From positions 868,001 through 932,000 of the forward strand of contig NW_023501040.1 of NCBI RefSeq assembly GCF_014066305.1: DNA of 64,000 nt. The letters run 5' to 3'. Under the pieces are notes generated by a model. That model saw only the letters and a list, made by a program, of their open reading frames with translations, made no database searches and was not told the origin of the DNA. This DNA comes from Letharia columbiana (lineage: Eukaryota; Ascomycota; Lecanoromycetes; Lecanorales; Parmeliaceae). This document shows, piece after piece, positions 10,272-22,400 of the stretch; positions within the stretch are counted from its first letter, which is position 1, and the number at the start of each line of letters is the position of its first letter. The position numbers and the translations under genes are program-made.

Positions 10272-11175
10272 TCAAACCGAAAACAAATGCTCCACGACCT
10301 CATTATCCACAGTCCGGTACTCGGTGCGCGGGTCCCGCTTCCCCAACCTCCTCACATTCTCCTCCGCCTTCGCCTCATCGACCTCGAAACTCGTGATGCG
10401 CTTCCCGATCCCCAGCTCCACCGCGCTCATGATCTCCGTGCCCCTCGCCGTGAGGTAGTAATGTCGCTTCCTGCTCGGCGGTTTCTCGGGGGACGGGGCG
10501 GGCCCGCCGTTCTGCCATTCGAGGTCGTCGGTGTTGGTGCAGGTGGGGGGGGTAGGAACAGTATTGGCTGTCGGAGGGGTTGCCAAATGTGACGATGAAC
10601 TGGTCGTTTTTTTCGAGACTTTGGAACAGGGTGCTTAGTTTGCCGCCTTGGACTGTGGAGTGGTATGTCAGCTTGGCTTGTTACCCGGGGGGGGAGGTTT
10701 GTCTTCGACGAGACTGGTTGGATCAATCTTAGGGAAATCAGGGGGCGGGCCTTACTTGATTGCGCGTTTGTGGTAACGCAGCGACTCACGGCGGCGTCGA
10801 TATCCGCATCCGATGTCTGCTTGAAGGGGTATTCATCGCAGGAGTTCAAATCCCCTTGCCATTGCCACTGCATCTGTTTTTGGGGGTTTGGCAAGCTTCT
10901 TTGTAGCGTGCGTTCGTGGTTGCGGCGTCCGGGGCGTCATAAGTTAGTGTTGTTCCGAAGGCTCCTGACCCGTCGTCGGTACAGTAGGCGCCCCAGCACA
11001 TGTTGTTGCAGAGTTCTAGGTCTTGAGTCAGCGAGGGGATGCCGGTTTGCGTGTTGTGGGATCAGGTGAAGTACCAGGTGTGTCGGAGCAGTCAAACTCG
11101 ACGGTTGGGGTTGTCTGCTTGAGCAAGGACGGTGCTGGCTATCGCCGCCAGGAAGAAGAGAGTTTGGGGAATCAT
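10272..11175 (-). pseudogene. decayed secreted NucA/NucB-type nuclease-like gene
   Basis: Pieces of one protein lie in order on the minus strand but in different frames. A signal peptide starts at 11175 (MIPQTLFFLAAIASTVLAQ). Next come FDCSD, the Cys block LELCNNMCWGAYC, then a segment ending in RCSGNGKG, then the NucA/NucB-family hallmark SCDEYPF. After a plausible intron (10653-10755, GTAAGG...CCACAG) come QGGKLSTLFQSL and QYCSY, and finally a 90-residue tail ending at 10272. At least three frame changes are needed: after the signal peptide, before LELC, before SCDEYPF, and another at a run of eight C (G on the plus strand near 10544-10551). So many breaks argue for a pseudogene rather than one sequencing error. 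The family is a secreted DNase-like domain found in many ascomycetes; activity here is unlikely. Confidence 0.6.
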
Positions 11176-14100
11176 GTCGTACTTTATCCTTGGGAGCCGA
11201 GGGGAAGAGGGTGCCGGGGTATTGTAGTACAGGAATGGGCACTGGGGAGGGTGGATAGAGATCCTGATTTGATTGCATCCTGTCCCTCTTTATAGGCTTT
11301 TGAAGATGACTTGTGTAGGGTTTGCAGTTACCATGCCACTTTGAAATCGTGAAACAGGCAGCTTGGGTATCAAGGAGTCGGTCAAACAGGATATGGTGTG
11401 TAGTTGGATACCCAAATGCCCTCTCGTGACATCTTCCGAAGGCGTACAATCGAAGACATCGAAATAGGAACACGGCGAATGAATTCACAAACACCTCCGG
11501 TGGGTTCCAGGTTCCTTGACGACTGTTAGACCTTCGCATTGCCTTCTCGAAAGAGCAAAGCGGTTTGTTGTGTCCTCTACAATTACACTCTGCTCCCCAC
11601 GATCTCGCCGTTGAAGACCCTTGCGAGCTGATTCCACGCCTCATGGGGGAGGCACAGCTTCGAATGAGGACCCGCTTGCCATTTTTCGCGCCAAATAAAG
11701 ATTTAGAAGTTTGACCGACTCTCTGCACATGCGATGTCTAGCATGGCGGAATAAAATCTCCGAAATACCTCCGGTCGAGTCCCGCGCACTTGCTGTTCAT
11801 GCATGTTGTAGGCACAGTCTGTCAATTACCCCGGTTTCCAACCCAAATGCATGAGACTTGCGGGTTGGCGAGTATTGATTCATGTATCAATATGCACGGC
11901 CTTCGACTTGGATCCCGTCCATATTCAGGTTTTCTTTCATTCGTAGGAGTCGGCCCACGGGCGAGGTAGCGTATGCGGCTCGAAAGCACGCTGGGAGACT
12001 GGTTGAGCTGAGCTCGGGTCAGACTCTGAAAAGACGGTCTTTCGGTTTCTTTGACATGATATCAATCCAGCTACATAATGTGGTCTTCACGATATGGCAA
12101 CTGTATGGCAGACTCTGCTCGCAAACAACCTTGTCAGAAATCTCTGCTCCTCATCACTTACTCCATTCGCTGCCGGTCCTGGTCTCGCATTGTGGAACTC
12201 TAGACGTTCGAATATAGATCAAGTGGTTTGACTGTTGGAATAGGGTCTGGTGCAACGAGTATGTATTGATCAACCTCAGATGAAAACCTCTGCAGACCAA
12301 GACATAAAAGGTATATCGAGAGCACGAATGGGAAGAGCCTCCGTGCCCAGATCGGATGTACACTTACTAGTACAATATCTAGTTATTTATTTCTTCTTTA
12401 ATTTCTTTTCTTTTTTTTTGGATAGGCTCTCAGGAAGGCGTTGGCGTCGCGAGGAGACAGCAACATTAGATTTCCCATATGGGATTCTGTTGCGGATGCG
12501 AGATACCTTATACGGGTTACATTTGCGAAAGCAGAGACAAGCGCGTGATGAATGGCCTCGTACATGGTAGATAATAGATAGCAGCATAGTAGTCCTGTTT
12601 CGCAGATGGCTCGAAGCCTCAGGAGGCTGAAGGTTTGATTGATTGATTTTTGATTGATTACATCATACTACCCTGAAGTCTTGCCTTGATGGCCGACTAT
12701 GCGAGACGCGTAACTAATCTATCTAACCGTTTTTGGACTAGCCGAAAGCTGAAAGGGGGTCCCCTACAATCGCAGAGCCCCTGACTGTAGGGGACCCCCT
12801 TTCAGCTTTCGGCTAGTCCAAAAACGGTTAGATAGATTAGTTACGCGTCTCGCATAGTCGGCCATCAAGGCAAGACTTCAGGGTAGTATGATGTAATCAA
12901 TCAATCAATCAAGCAGAGCCCCTGACTCAAGTGCCGTATCCTTCTTTTTGACCCGTAACCCTCATGTGTATGTGTGTGCTTGTAGACTGAATGAAGGACT
13001 CCACTGAGCCCGGGAGTCCCGTAGAAAACAATATCCAAATCCCAACTCTTTTGTCAATCATTCTGCTCGGCGGGATTGCTCTGACAGTTACTAAGGGTCA
13101 CTACTCCTCAGCAATCCATTGCTCGGTAGATAAGGCCGAGGTTTAAGATCCGGTACTACCACGTCGGATACGTTTCGATAGAGCGAGGTCGAACGATTTG
13201 TGCTATGTATCTCAAGGCACCTCCAGAAGGCACGAAGAAAGGTGGAGATTCTCTCGCGTTGTAGGCTGATTGCTAGTCGATAAAGGGAAAAGAGACGTGT
13301 CTCTTGGGGGAGATGTGGTGTAACGGTGTGGTGTGGATTGGCGAATTAGTGTAAAGTGAAGTGTAAGTGTAATGTAGTTGTTGCAGTGTATCAAGATGTT
13401 GAGATCTGACACGTGTAAAGACGTTGAAGCTGAAATGACTGAAATGACACGTGGCGTCTGGTGCCCGTGTCGAGAGAGTAGAATTGGTATTGTTGTTGCT
13501 GATGATAATGATGATGTTGCTTGTAGGAGGGGAAGATCGGTGTGTGACAGTGATAATTGACTGTTAAGCCCAGTCGAAAGGAAGACTTCGTGGCCTGGCT
13601 GTCGGAAAAGGCGTGTGGCATTGCGGTATTCAGGGGGTCATTGGTCCCGAGGCCCACAGTCGTGTAATCGCTTCATTATTGGTGCGGGCCCTATACCAAA
13701 TAATGAGCTGATCACCGTACTGAAGGCCTCAGGTCCGTAGGATGCGTGGTTGTGGTGTGATTTCAATAATAAGGTGTGCGCGTTGTGCGAAAGTTTTCCA
13801 GGAGGCTGAAGGAGGCTCATAAGAAAACGTGTCGAACTCTACCTTGTCTTACCTTACTCTAGGCTCTACTTTAGCTGCTTCCAAGTTCAAGACACTGCGA
13901 CATGCTTATTATTAAAGTAGTCTTCAACAGGAACTGGTCCACGCCTGACATGTCGTTGAGGGAAACGCCACATGCGCGTGCCTCATTCTTGAAGTTTCAG
14001 AGGAGTCACACGTACCTAGCTCCATGTTTTTTTTGGTTCGAAACACTTAGGAGCTTTTATTCCGAGAACATAACCCCTCACTGCTGAGCTTTTATTTTGT

Positions 14101-14480
14101 AATTCTGAACCTCAGTGAGAAAAGTATAAAGACTTACCGACTGACGTATTTTAGGTGATTTTCTGAAACACCAACTTTGCCAAGGCAGGTACCACACCAC
14201 CAACCAGTCACACCATTCCACTTTCTTCGTTACACATATTGTGTCCGAGGGTGCAGCACAGCAGCCTTCGGTTGGGCACTGATGTAGCTTCAGTACCATA
14301 ATAAATCCCAGCTCACCGATGATGTTTCGCGATATAAAGGGGAAAGGAACCTGTTGCGCCTACATGTATCTCTGAGCTACCATTTTTACACCGCATCTGG
14401 AATCCCGTTGCTCGTGCCAGAAATCAAACACAAATATATTCCCATTCAGTCCTCCTTCCTTTTACCCCACAACGCAAGCC
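11176..14480. other. gene-poor accessory region with long palindrome
   Basis: About 3.3 kb with no supportable gene. The only structured item is the 119-bp perfect inverted repeat at 12650-12904. A 12-bp match to the MITE arm (GATAGAGCGAGG) lies near 13171-13182. ORFs on either strand lack domains, signal peptides or joined splice sites. Confidence 0.5.
12650..12904. repeat. perfect 119-bp inverted repeat (foldback)
   Basis: The left arm (12650-12768) and the right arm (12786-12904) are exact reverse complements over 119 bp, separated by 17 bp. The arm runs from TTGATTGATTACATC to GGTCCCCTACA. Similarity continues weakly outward into the GATT-rich flank with a 3-nt offset. The loop contains GCAGAGCCCCTGACT, which recurs directly after the right arm (12912-12926). 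A transcript would fold into one very long hairpin. It has no coding capacity and no resemblance to the MITE copies at 8.4 and 9.3 kb. Confidence 0.9.
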
Positions 14481-15256
14481 ATGGACAAAGGCAGATTCGC
14501 CGTTTATCGAACCGTTGATGTCAACGTCGTGGACATCGTAGATCGACTAGGGAAAGGAATCACAGGCAGTCAGCTCACAGTCCCTAACCTCCACCCTCAA
14601 CGATCCCAAAATAGCAGTGATGGTACTAAACTTGCGCAGAAGAAAAGCACCATGACATGTGGCATGCCATCCCCGAATCTTTCATCGGCTCAACACCAAC
14701 ACAATTAATCCACCACCACCGCTCCCGCTCCAAATCCCTCAACCAGTCACTCCTCGTTATAGCCGATCGCCAAGATCTAGCAGCCGAAGGCCTCCTGGTC
14801 GTAAATCTCGATTTCAAAGGCTCGATTGATGCGCTCCGCCAGAAGATCTTCTTTGCAGGGGATTTCGTGCCGTCTGTCAATATTGGCAATACGCCATGGG
14901 AAGAGACCTTGTCGAACGCGACACTGCCCCTCTACCCCCGGAGAAAGTTCGCCGTGTTCGCGGACCGAGGATTCCACCCGAGGTACCTGATGACGGAGGC
15001 GCTCAAGCGGATGAACGCGGGGCTCGGCAACCGGAGGGCAGAGACGGGGTCTATTTTTGCAGATTGGGAAAGTGCGCCAGGGGATGATGTTGGGGAGATT
15101 GTGCGGTTTTGGAGAGAGAATGCCCGGGAGAGAGACTGGGATGCCAGGTATTTTGTTTTGGTTAGGAAGGATGCGTGGGATCAGGGGAAGGCTGATATGA
15201 TCAGCCTTCAGGATGGTCAGGACAAGGCCCATGAGACCACGATTGAATGTGGATAG
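14481..15256 (+). CDS. hypothetical protein, two exons, unrecognised
   Basis: Proposed exons 14481-14568 and 14640-15256 encode 234 aa. The 71-nt intron has donor GTCAGC, branch TACTAAAC and acceptor GCGCAG, and joins exon 1 (MDKGRFAVYRTVDVNVVDIVD...) in frame to HHDMWHAIPESFIG. The product has no signal peptide or membrane segment. It has an SLLVIADRQDLAAEGLLVVNLD strand-turn-strand stretch and a C-terminal half rich in Trp, Arg and Asp (DWESAPGDDVGEIVRFWREN). The pattern suggests a small cytosolic alpha/beta protein. I do not recognise the family with confidence. The start context (GCCATGG) is good. The weak donor is the least certain part of the model. Confidence 0.6.
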
Positions 15257-16820
15257 AATTGGGGAGGTCTTGGTGCAGCTGTACGTGGGGCTGATCACCT
15301 TAGACGAGGTGAAAGAAACCAACATGGACAACCAAGGTGGTGCTGGACCATAGGAGAGCCTCTTGACACCTATGTCGCTGGCATACTCAGTGAAGAGAAT
15401 AGGAAGCAACAGAGCTGCAACGGTATCAAGATGGCGTTTCGCGTCTACTGAACCTGGTGAGGCCGGTTTTGAGGTGTTCGTAGCCGTCCCGATTCCATAA
15501 GAAGTGGACGCGAAGTAAAGTATCGAAAAACCACATTCGAAAAGAACGTGATCGACTCCACTTGTTCCATTGGCTAAAGCCGGCAGATGTGCTTAGCGAG
15601 TACAATCTCCCCCACGAGCATGGATTCCACGACGGGTCAGCGCCCAGCCCGAAACAACCCGATGCGTAAATAGCGTCAAACGACGGGTACCCACCTCTCG
15701 AAGCAGTTTCCGTTGATCGTTTCCCCCTTCCGACCGCGACGCCATTGTGGCCGACGAGGCGGATGAGTCCCGAAACTTTCTCTCGTGTGAGGGAGCAGGA
15801 TGCCGCCCTGCTGAAGCGATGCATGAAGATAGCGGCGCGGGGAAGGCGGTCGGGGATGATGGGGAGGAGGAAGGAACGGCGGGACGACCTTCGATGATCG
15901 AGGCGTTTATGGATTCGGAAGGCTCCAGAGAGTATTTTGGGGGGGGGGGAGATGGTCAACGCCACGACCGCCGTGACTCCTCCCTCGAACCATCCGCTCG
16001 CTATCCACCACACACATCCTCCCCCCCCCCCCGTCCACGAGTAGCACTCGAAAGCGAGATACCACATCCCCCGTCCACCCTCACGGCGCTTGGCGCATGA
16101 AAACGCCGAGTGCCGTTTCCGTGGCGCGGGTCACCGATCGCACGCGGCGGTATCTTCCCCGAGCGATGCTTGCGGTATCCAGGTCGGGAACGGAGTCGTA
16201 CCGAGGGGGGCCGGCGATGTCGGTGACTCTGTGCATTGATAGCTTGGATTATCAATTCTTATTCTTGAACTGTGTGAGTTTGAGTGAGAGTGCTGGCTGC
16301 CGTCGGAGTTATTAATGGCGTGCGTCTGCAGAGGGTAGGTACTTCGTGGCCTTTTGGGAAGGGGGGGTCGATGTTGCGTAGTCTTGGGTAGGCATGGGAT
16401 TAGGGAAAGGTGGAGATTGTGACGGTACTGGCGGATGGGGTTCCGCGAGTGTGGGAGAGAGGTGAGATTGGTTGGTTGGTTGGTTGTGTGAGGGAGAGGG
16501 GGTGGTGATGTTGATGCTGTTCATGATGTGTTTTTGACCCGTTGGCTGGTAAGGGATGTATGTAATGGTCTGACAGTCGCGAAAGCTGATTGGGAAGAAA
16601 CACGGGCCAGATTTTTGAAGACATGGTGGATTATGGCTTTACCTACCATACCTATGAACAATTGTGCGTATACTTGCCGTCAAATCATCAATCATGTCTT
16701 CATCCACGGCCCACGCCATCTTCGGCCGGTGACCTATAACCCTCATTGAATCCAACCACAGATCCTCACGAAGCGATGCGCGACCCATTCCACGGGCTCG
16801 CCCCCTTCCACATGGGAATC
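15257..16820. other. intergenic with homopolymer tracts
   Basis: About 1.6 kb between the hypothetical gene and the 3' end of the SLC35F gene. It contains an 11-G run (15939-15949) and a 12-C run (16021-16032). Opposing GC-rich ORFs here have low-complexity translations. I see no gene I can support. Confidence 0.45.
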
Positions 16821-18179
16821 TCAAACAACAAGCTCATCCCCCCTCTCCACCCTCCGCCTCGCGGTGCCCAACCCGTTGACACCCCGCTCCTGATCCTTGC
16901 CGAGCCAGGGCTTCAGCGCCTCCCCCAGAATGCTCTTGCCGACAAAGTAGACGATCAACCCGCCGATGATGCACACGAACGCGATGGGGTACATCCAGTG
17001 TATCCGTTCGTGGAAGACCTTGACCCCGATGACCACGCCCCAGAAGTTGCCGGTCAACAGACTGATGTTGAAGAACGCCGCCGACGCGAGGCGGAACATG
17101 ATCGGAGCGCCCGAATAGAAGAGGAGCAGGCAGAGCGTATACCCGGTCAGGTACCCTCCGACTTTTCCGTCGTTCCAGACGGACTGTCTGTAGCTCGGTC
17201 GGTCAAAGATGCCCGTCATGGCCCCGTCGATGAACATGCCCCAGAACCCCAGCTGGCCGACGACCTCGTAAAGCGGTCTCTTGCTGACCAAGAACTCCTC
17301 CGCCACATTACTCATGCCGTAGAAAGTGGCGCCCACCAACGCAAACAGATCGCCTTTGAGCTGGTTGCCTCCGGTGACGCCGCCGAAGCCGGAACCTTGT
17401 GTGATATGGTCGCTGCCGAAGAGAATGCCGACGCCGCCGATGCAGATGAGGATGCCGATGATTTGGGTGGGGTGGTAGCGGACATGGAGGAATATCGAGG
17501 AGATGAGGACGACCATTACGATAGCCCAGAAGTTAATGAGCTGAGCGGAGAGGATTGTTCCGTGGGGTTGTTAGCTCTACGACTTGCGCAAGCAGAGAGC
17601 TATAGAGACTTACGTATATCGATAAGCAAGCACAGTGAAGTAATTCCCCTCGACATCCAGAAATGCCAGGATAATGTATTTCCAACCATCCTTAAGCATG
17701 AGCTTGATCCATCCCTTCCAGCCATACCTGTAGATTGTATACGAGCCATAGACCAGGGTAAGAAGGATGTAATTCCACAATGTCTGAAACGCAGGGATGG
17801 AAAAGGGTTGCGCAGCAAGTAGCGAAGAGAATGTGTTCGTTGCTGTGATGCAGAGAGCGAGGACTTGTCTTTGTTGCACCTGTCAGCGCCTCCGGATGCT
17901 CATACCATTGGTGTCACTGGGACGTATGGAATGGTTCTACCCAAGCAGAAGTACGAGATAAAAGTTTCTCGTCCTCAAGTATGCAAACCAGCCTCCCTGG
18001 CTCGCCTGGATCTCGTCTGCATTCTCTCCAGTCCTTTCGTCAGGCGCTCTATCGTTGATCCCGATGACCTCAGGCGCAGCGTGCACGGGGGAAGAGCTGC
18101 TCGAGGGCAAGTCTTTGGTGTCGCCTGTGACCGGATCGACTTGGTCAATGGCTGAGGATTTCCCATTGTCGGTGTGCAT
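16821..18179 (-). CDS. SLC35F1/F2-type (DUF914) membrane transporter
   Basis: Exons complement(16821-17559, 17614-17868, 17941-18179) encode 410 aa. A hydrophilic N-terminus of about 70 residues precedes a ten-helix EamA/DMT-like fold. Family stretches include FYLVLLLGQVLALCITATN across the first splice, FLDVEGNYFTVLAYRYT before the second, and HWMYPIAFVCIIGGLIVYF near the end. Intron 1 (17869-17940) has GTAGAA, branch CTGAC and acceptor AAAG. Intron 2 (17560-17613) has a perfect GTAAGT donor and a CTAAC branch, but the phase and the conserved TTILSAQLINFW require the acceptor dinucleotide GG instead of AG. The start at 18179 is chosen over an in-frame Met at 18293 because the extra N-terminus looks like 5'UTR. 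Members are solute carriers of poorly defined substrate. A lysine/arginine-rich tail ends the protein. Confidence 0.8.
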
Positions 18180-19432
18180 GTTTATGCGCCTCGAGCTCAG
18201 ACGGGGATTGTAATGTGGGAGCAAAGCAGCTGGTAGGCAACGGGAAGGAGTCTTTGAGGGGGGAAGTGAGCGCAAAGACTCGAAGTCACTCACTGTGTCA
18301 CTGGAGTAAGAATGCGGTAGAATATGTTTTCATTGATTGTGCGAAAGGGAAAGGGAAAAATCAGAAGGGTGCGAGTGCAAATGTAAATGCACATGCTGCA
18401 GTAGTCACTCTCTGCCCCACCCCACTCGTCTTGGCGATGTGGGGGAATTGAAGGCCCAGGCCCAAACTAAACAACATTGAAGAGCATGCATCACCCGCAA
18501 TGAGGCCGAGAGTACATTAGTAGATTGAGTGTCTGGAGAGATATGCTAAGCGTTGCATGGCAATGGAAGAGTATATGTGGGGAGAAGAAGGAAAGAAAAC
18601 ATGGACGAGCATCTTTGCTAAAGCCGCTCGGAAAGCAGTCCCTCTCCATCAAACAGCAGATGTGAAGCTCGGCACACGAAGCAGAATCGAAAATATCAGG
18701 GTATTGTGTATTAGGGAAGACATATCAAGACTGGAGAAAAGCCGATGTTGGTAGTGCTTCCGAATGCAACATGCTTCGGTCCTCGTCTTGGACGGCAGTT
18801 CATCTTTGAATTCATCTTGGCGACAAGGTAGTCAAATTCTTTAACCAAGGTCTCACCCACGCGTCCGAGGCCCTCAGGCTGAGATATTCAACAATTTCAA
18901 TTCTGTCTCTTCTCTATAGAACCAGACCTGGGCACCCTGGCACCCAGAAGCAATCATTGAGACACACGCGACAGCTGGCGACCTCATCCACCCCACGCTG
19001 TGTGTCTCGCTGCTTCGCTCTTGTAGCCTCTTCTCACTGGCCCAAACTCCAAGTAGTGCCGCATCACTGCCATCCAAGGGAGCATTGTCGGAACCGGACG
19101 ACAGAAGACGCGACTGACCCGCTTGCTAGCCCAAACATGAATGCTCTTCTCAATCCGAAAACCGTTAGATGTGTGACAAAAAGAAACCCCAACCCACGCC
19201 GCTATGCATAAAAGACCCTCCAACGAGATATCCTATACAACACTCGTCTGACCTTCTTCGACTTCTGAATCCGGGATGTCTGTAGGCTTGACTTCGTTGA
19301 AGAAGCTCATTTCGTCTTTGCTGGGCGTGCCCGTCATCGGTGCCCCCCGCGTAATGGTAATCCACCCTCGTAGTCTCTTGCTCCTACTCCAAAAAAGCAG
19401 GACCTAGAAGCATAATTGGAGAATCTCTTGTA
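18180..19432. other. intergenic
   Basis: 1.25 kb between the SLC35F promoter side and the 3' end of the nucleotidyltransferase gene. Only short unrelated ORFs; no repeat or RNA recognised. Confidence 0.5.
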
Positions 19433-22400
19433 TCAACCACCTTTTCGCTCAGCTTCGTTGGCTGGCATCACCTCACCGGGTAGTATCTGTATCTGGCCCG
19501 AGCTAGGCCTTGACTTGTTCTTCTTGCCCTTCTTGCCCGACTGCTGCCATCCGTTGACTTGCGGTTGCGCCTTGGCGTTTTCCAGCGTATGCTGCGGTGT
19601 CTCTTTCGTCCTCGGGCTCAGAGGCGACCGAATCGACTTGGCGCTCTCTGCAAGTTGCGAAGACGAGGTCCCGTTGGGCTTCTGCCCCAATGTCCCATTC
19701 AGGCTCTGCTTTTCCTGTTTCGCACGCACGAGGTCTGCATAAGTGGGTATGCGGAGATCTAGCTTGCCAGCGAAGCGCCCGTTACTGCGTCGTAATTCTG
19801 CTTCTCCAATCTGTCTTCGCCATGCTGCTGATGGGGATGGGGTTCGTACTTCACGGACAGGTGATAGCAGTGGAACAGGGATAGGCATTGGTAGCTTCTC
19901 AGTTCGACCAATGAAGTGGTCTGTTTTCAAGTCTGGCTGTACGTTGGGTATCACGTCTGGCTTTGAGGCTGCAGCAGGATCGCGCGCTGCCCCAGGCGAG
20001 ATTGGCATTTCAGCCTTCACAGACGGACGATTAATCTCATGTTCTCCAAATTGTATGCCTAGGCCACCGGCAGATCTGTTCAGTTTCTCTGTCCGGTTAT
20101 TTGTATTCGAAGAGGTAGTGATATCGTTCAATGGAGGGTTGGCACGCCGCATGATCGAATCTATTTTGCCACCTCGACCTTTGGCCAATGTGCTGGAAGG
20201 TTCAGCCGTCATGCGCGCATGAAAATACTGATTGGGGTCGTCCTGTACAAATCCATCATCAACACCATGATGGTGGTTTGGCGTATCCATTTCAGTAGTG
20301 GCGGGAGTCTCATACAAGCGGTCGTCAGAACCCGACGTTGCTTCACTTATCGTCGTAGTATGGGATGAAGCCTCTGGGATCATTGGATAATCGGACATGT
20401 TCCACTCATCAGAGCCGTTTATTATTAGCGGACCGGAAGCACGCGAGCCTGGCGCGGCAATTTGGACCCTATCCATACGTGGCTGCAAGGGTCCAGAGGG
20501 AGCAGACGATGCAGATCGAACACTGTAAGCGCGATCGCGGAATGGGAGCGCAGGTGACGGAGATGGAGACCTCGAGGTATCCCTCAGCCTGCTGAAGTTT
20601 TGAGGTACACCTCTAACACGAGGATGTAAATCTTGATATGCTGGAAATCGTGGGTCATCTCTGTAGAGTCGGGGCGGCGGCGAGTCGTTCACCCAGTACC
20701 CCACATATTCCTTCGGCACATCCTCTTCCAAGGGTTGATCCATTGGTAACCGCCTTGGATCCTGATACATGGGCACCTCAACATGTCTGTATCGGCCTTG
20801 CTCAATTTGATTGTATAACTGTTGCTGGCGGAATTGCTGGTATTGCAAGAACGCAGCACTATTGAGAGGAAGTGGAGGTGCGCTCTGTGCAGCCACGTTC
20901 ACGGGAATCGGTCTAGCCGGCTGCGAATGAGATCGATGGTTTGCAGCATGCGCAATTTCCGCAGCCGAAGAACGGTGTAGGCTGCGTCTCAGGTCCGGTT
21001 GTGCAGGCTTCATCGAAGGAGATGAAGGTTGCGTATGTACGTTTGGCTGCGATGTACCTTGTACCTGTGGATATGCGAATGGGTAGAAGTATTGCCCGCT
21101 TCGTATGGGAGCCGTGAGGGGAATCTGATGGTTTTTAGGCATGGGAGGGGGCTGTCCTGGTGCTCCTTGATGTGGGATTAACGAGCCATTCCTGGATGCG
21201 TGGGTAGCTTGGGCCATTTGAGCCTCAAGCTCTCTCTGAGCTTGTATAAGCCGTAACTCATGTTCCTGTTGTTGTAGGAGCTGAAACTCGTTGAAGAGTC
21301 TGTCATGGAGGCGAAGCTGGTCGTACTGGGCTTGTAGAGGGTGCTCCCGAGATGAGTAGTCGCGACCCCTGATCCCTTGTAGCCCACTTTGAGGAGCCAC
21401 ATACTTGTTCATGGCGGCGGCGCTGGATGCTCTCCTGGCTCCCTGCCCCGAACGGTGGTGCTGACCATGGCGGCCCCCTCCTCGAATACCATGACCTCCC
21501 CTATTGCCCCTCGTAGATGACTGCGATTGACTCCTGCTCCGAGACAACACAGGTGGCGGCTTCGGCGCGGGCTTCTCCCATGTTCTCTCTTCCGCGGCTG
21601 GAAACTCGTACTGCTCAAGACAATCGGCAAGCTGTGCCTCCTTGACTAGGTCGAAAGCCCGCCTTAGTTCCAGATGAATACCTCGAAAAGAAATATCATC
21701 TGCTGTGTTGCCAAGATTCCTATCGGTATTGAATGGCTCTTCGACGCAGAGGCGGTTATTCTGCATTAAGTGCCACTTCTTACCTTCTTTTGAGATCAAT
21801 CGCCCTTCCCGAACAGAGACGACCCATTTCTCATAATCCAGATCGTAAGCGTAGCATCTGAAGAAGCTGAAAAGAAGTTCTCCAAGCGTTTCGTTATTTA
21901 GCTTGCCAAAGCCACGAAACCGCTCAAGGTCGTCGTTGAACCCAGCACATCTGCTATCAGAACCTGCTTGGAGTTCGTGGGGTCTTTTGTGGAGGGAAGG
22001 TAGGACGGGAGGATTCCGTGTTTGTAGGAAGTTTAAGATTAGACATATCCAGGTATAAGAGCTGAGGGTACCACCTAGGGCTATTTTGACGTCTCAGCAA
22101 AGATAGATCAGAGGTAGGTTGGGGGCTGAGACCACGTACCAGCATCGTTGAGTATTCGGCGTTTTGTCCACTGCTTGACAATCATGGCGAGAGGCCGCAC
22201 ACGCTCATCAATCTCCACGTAGGTCTTGATCATCCGTGTATTCTCCAAAGCCAGGGTGTTGTTGACGTTCATATCGCAAGCAAGTTGCAATTCGGGATCC
22301 CAGAACTTTACTATAGGCACTTTCGCATGTGGCACGCAGACAACTCGTTCCATCCCATCTGCATGAGAGTCAGTATGATCGCAACATGAAATGACTGCAG

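Noticed and set aside
10840..10870. GTTCAAATCCCC resembling a tRNA B box
   Set aside because: Falls inside the NucA/NucB-like coding remnant; no A box or cloverleaf around it.
10937..11728. 263-aa minus-strand ORF
   Set aside because: Runs out of frame across the signal peptide of the nuclease-like wreck; composition is random.
14078..14299. 73-aa minus-strand Cys-rich ORF resembling a small effector
   Set aside because: No signal peptide and no plausible upstream exon.
15426..16100. Opposing GC-rich ORFs on both strands
   Set aside because: They include homopolymer runs and have no recognisable domain on either strand.
16746..17822. 358-aa plus-strand ORF
   Set aside because: Lies antisense to the conserved SLC35F transporter exons and has no domain.
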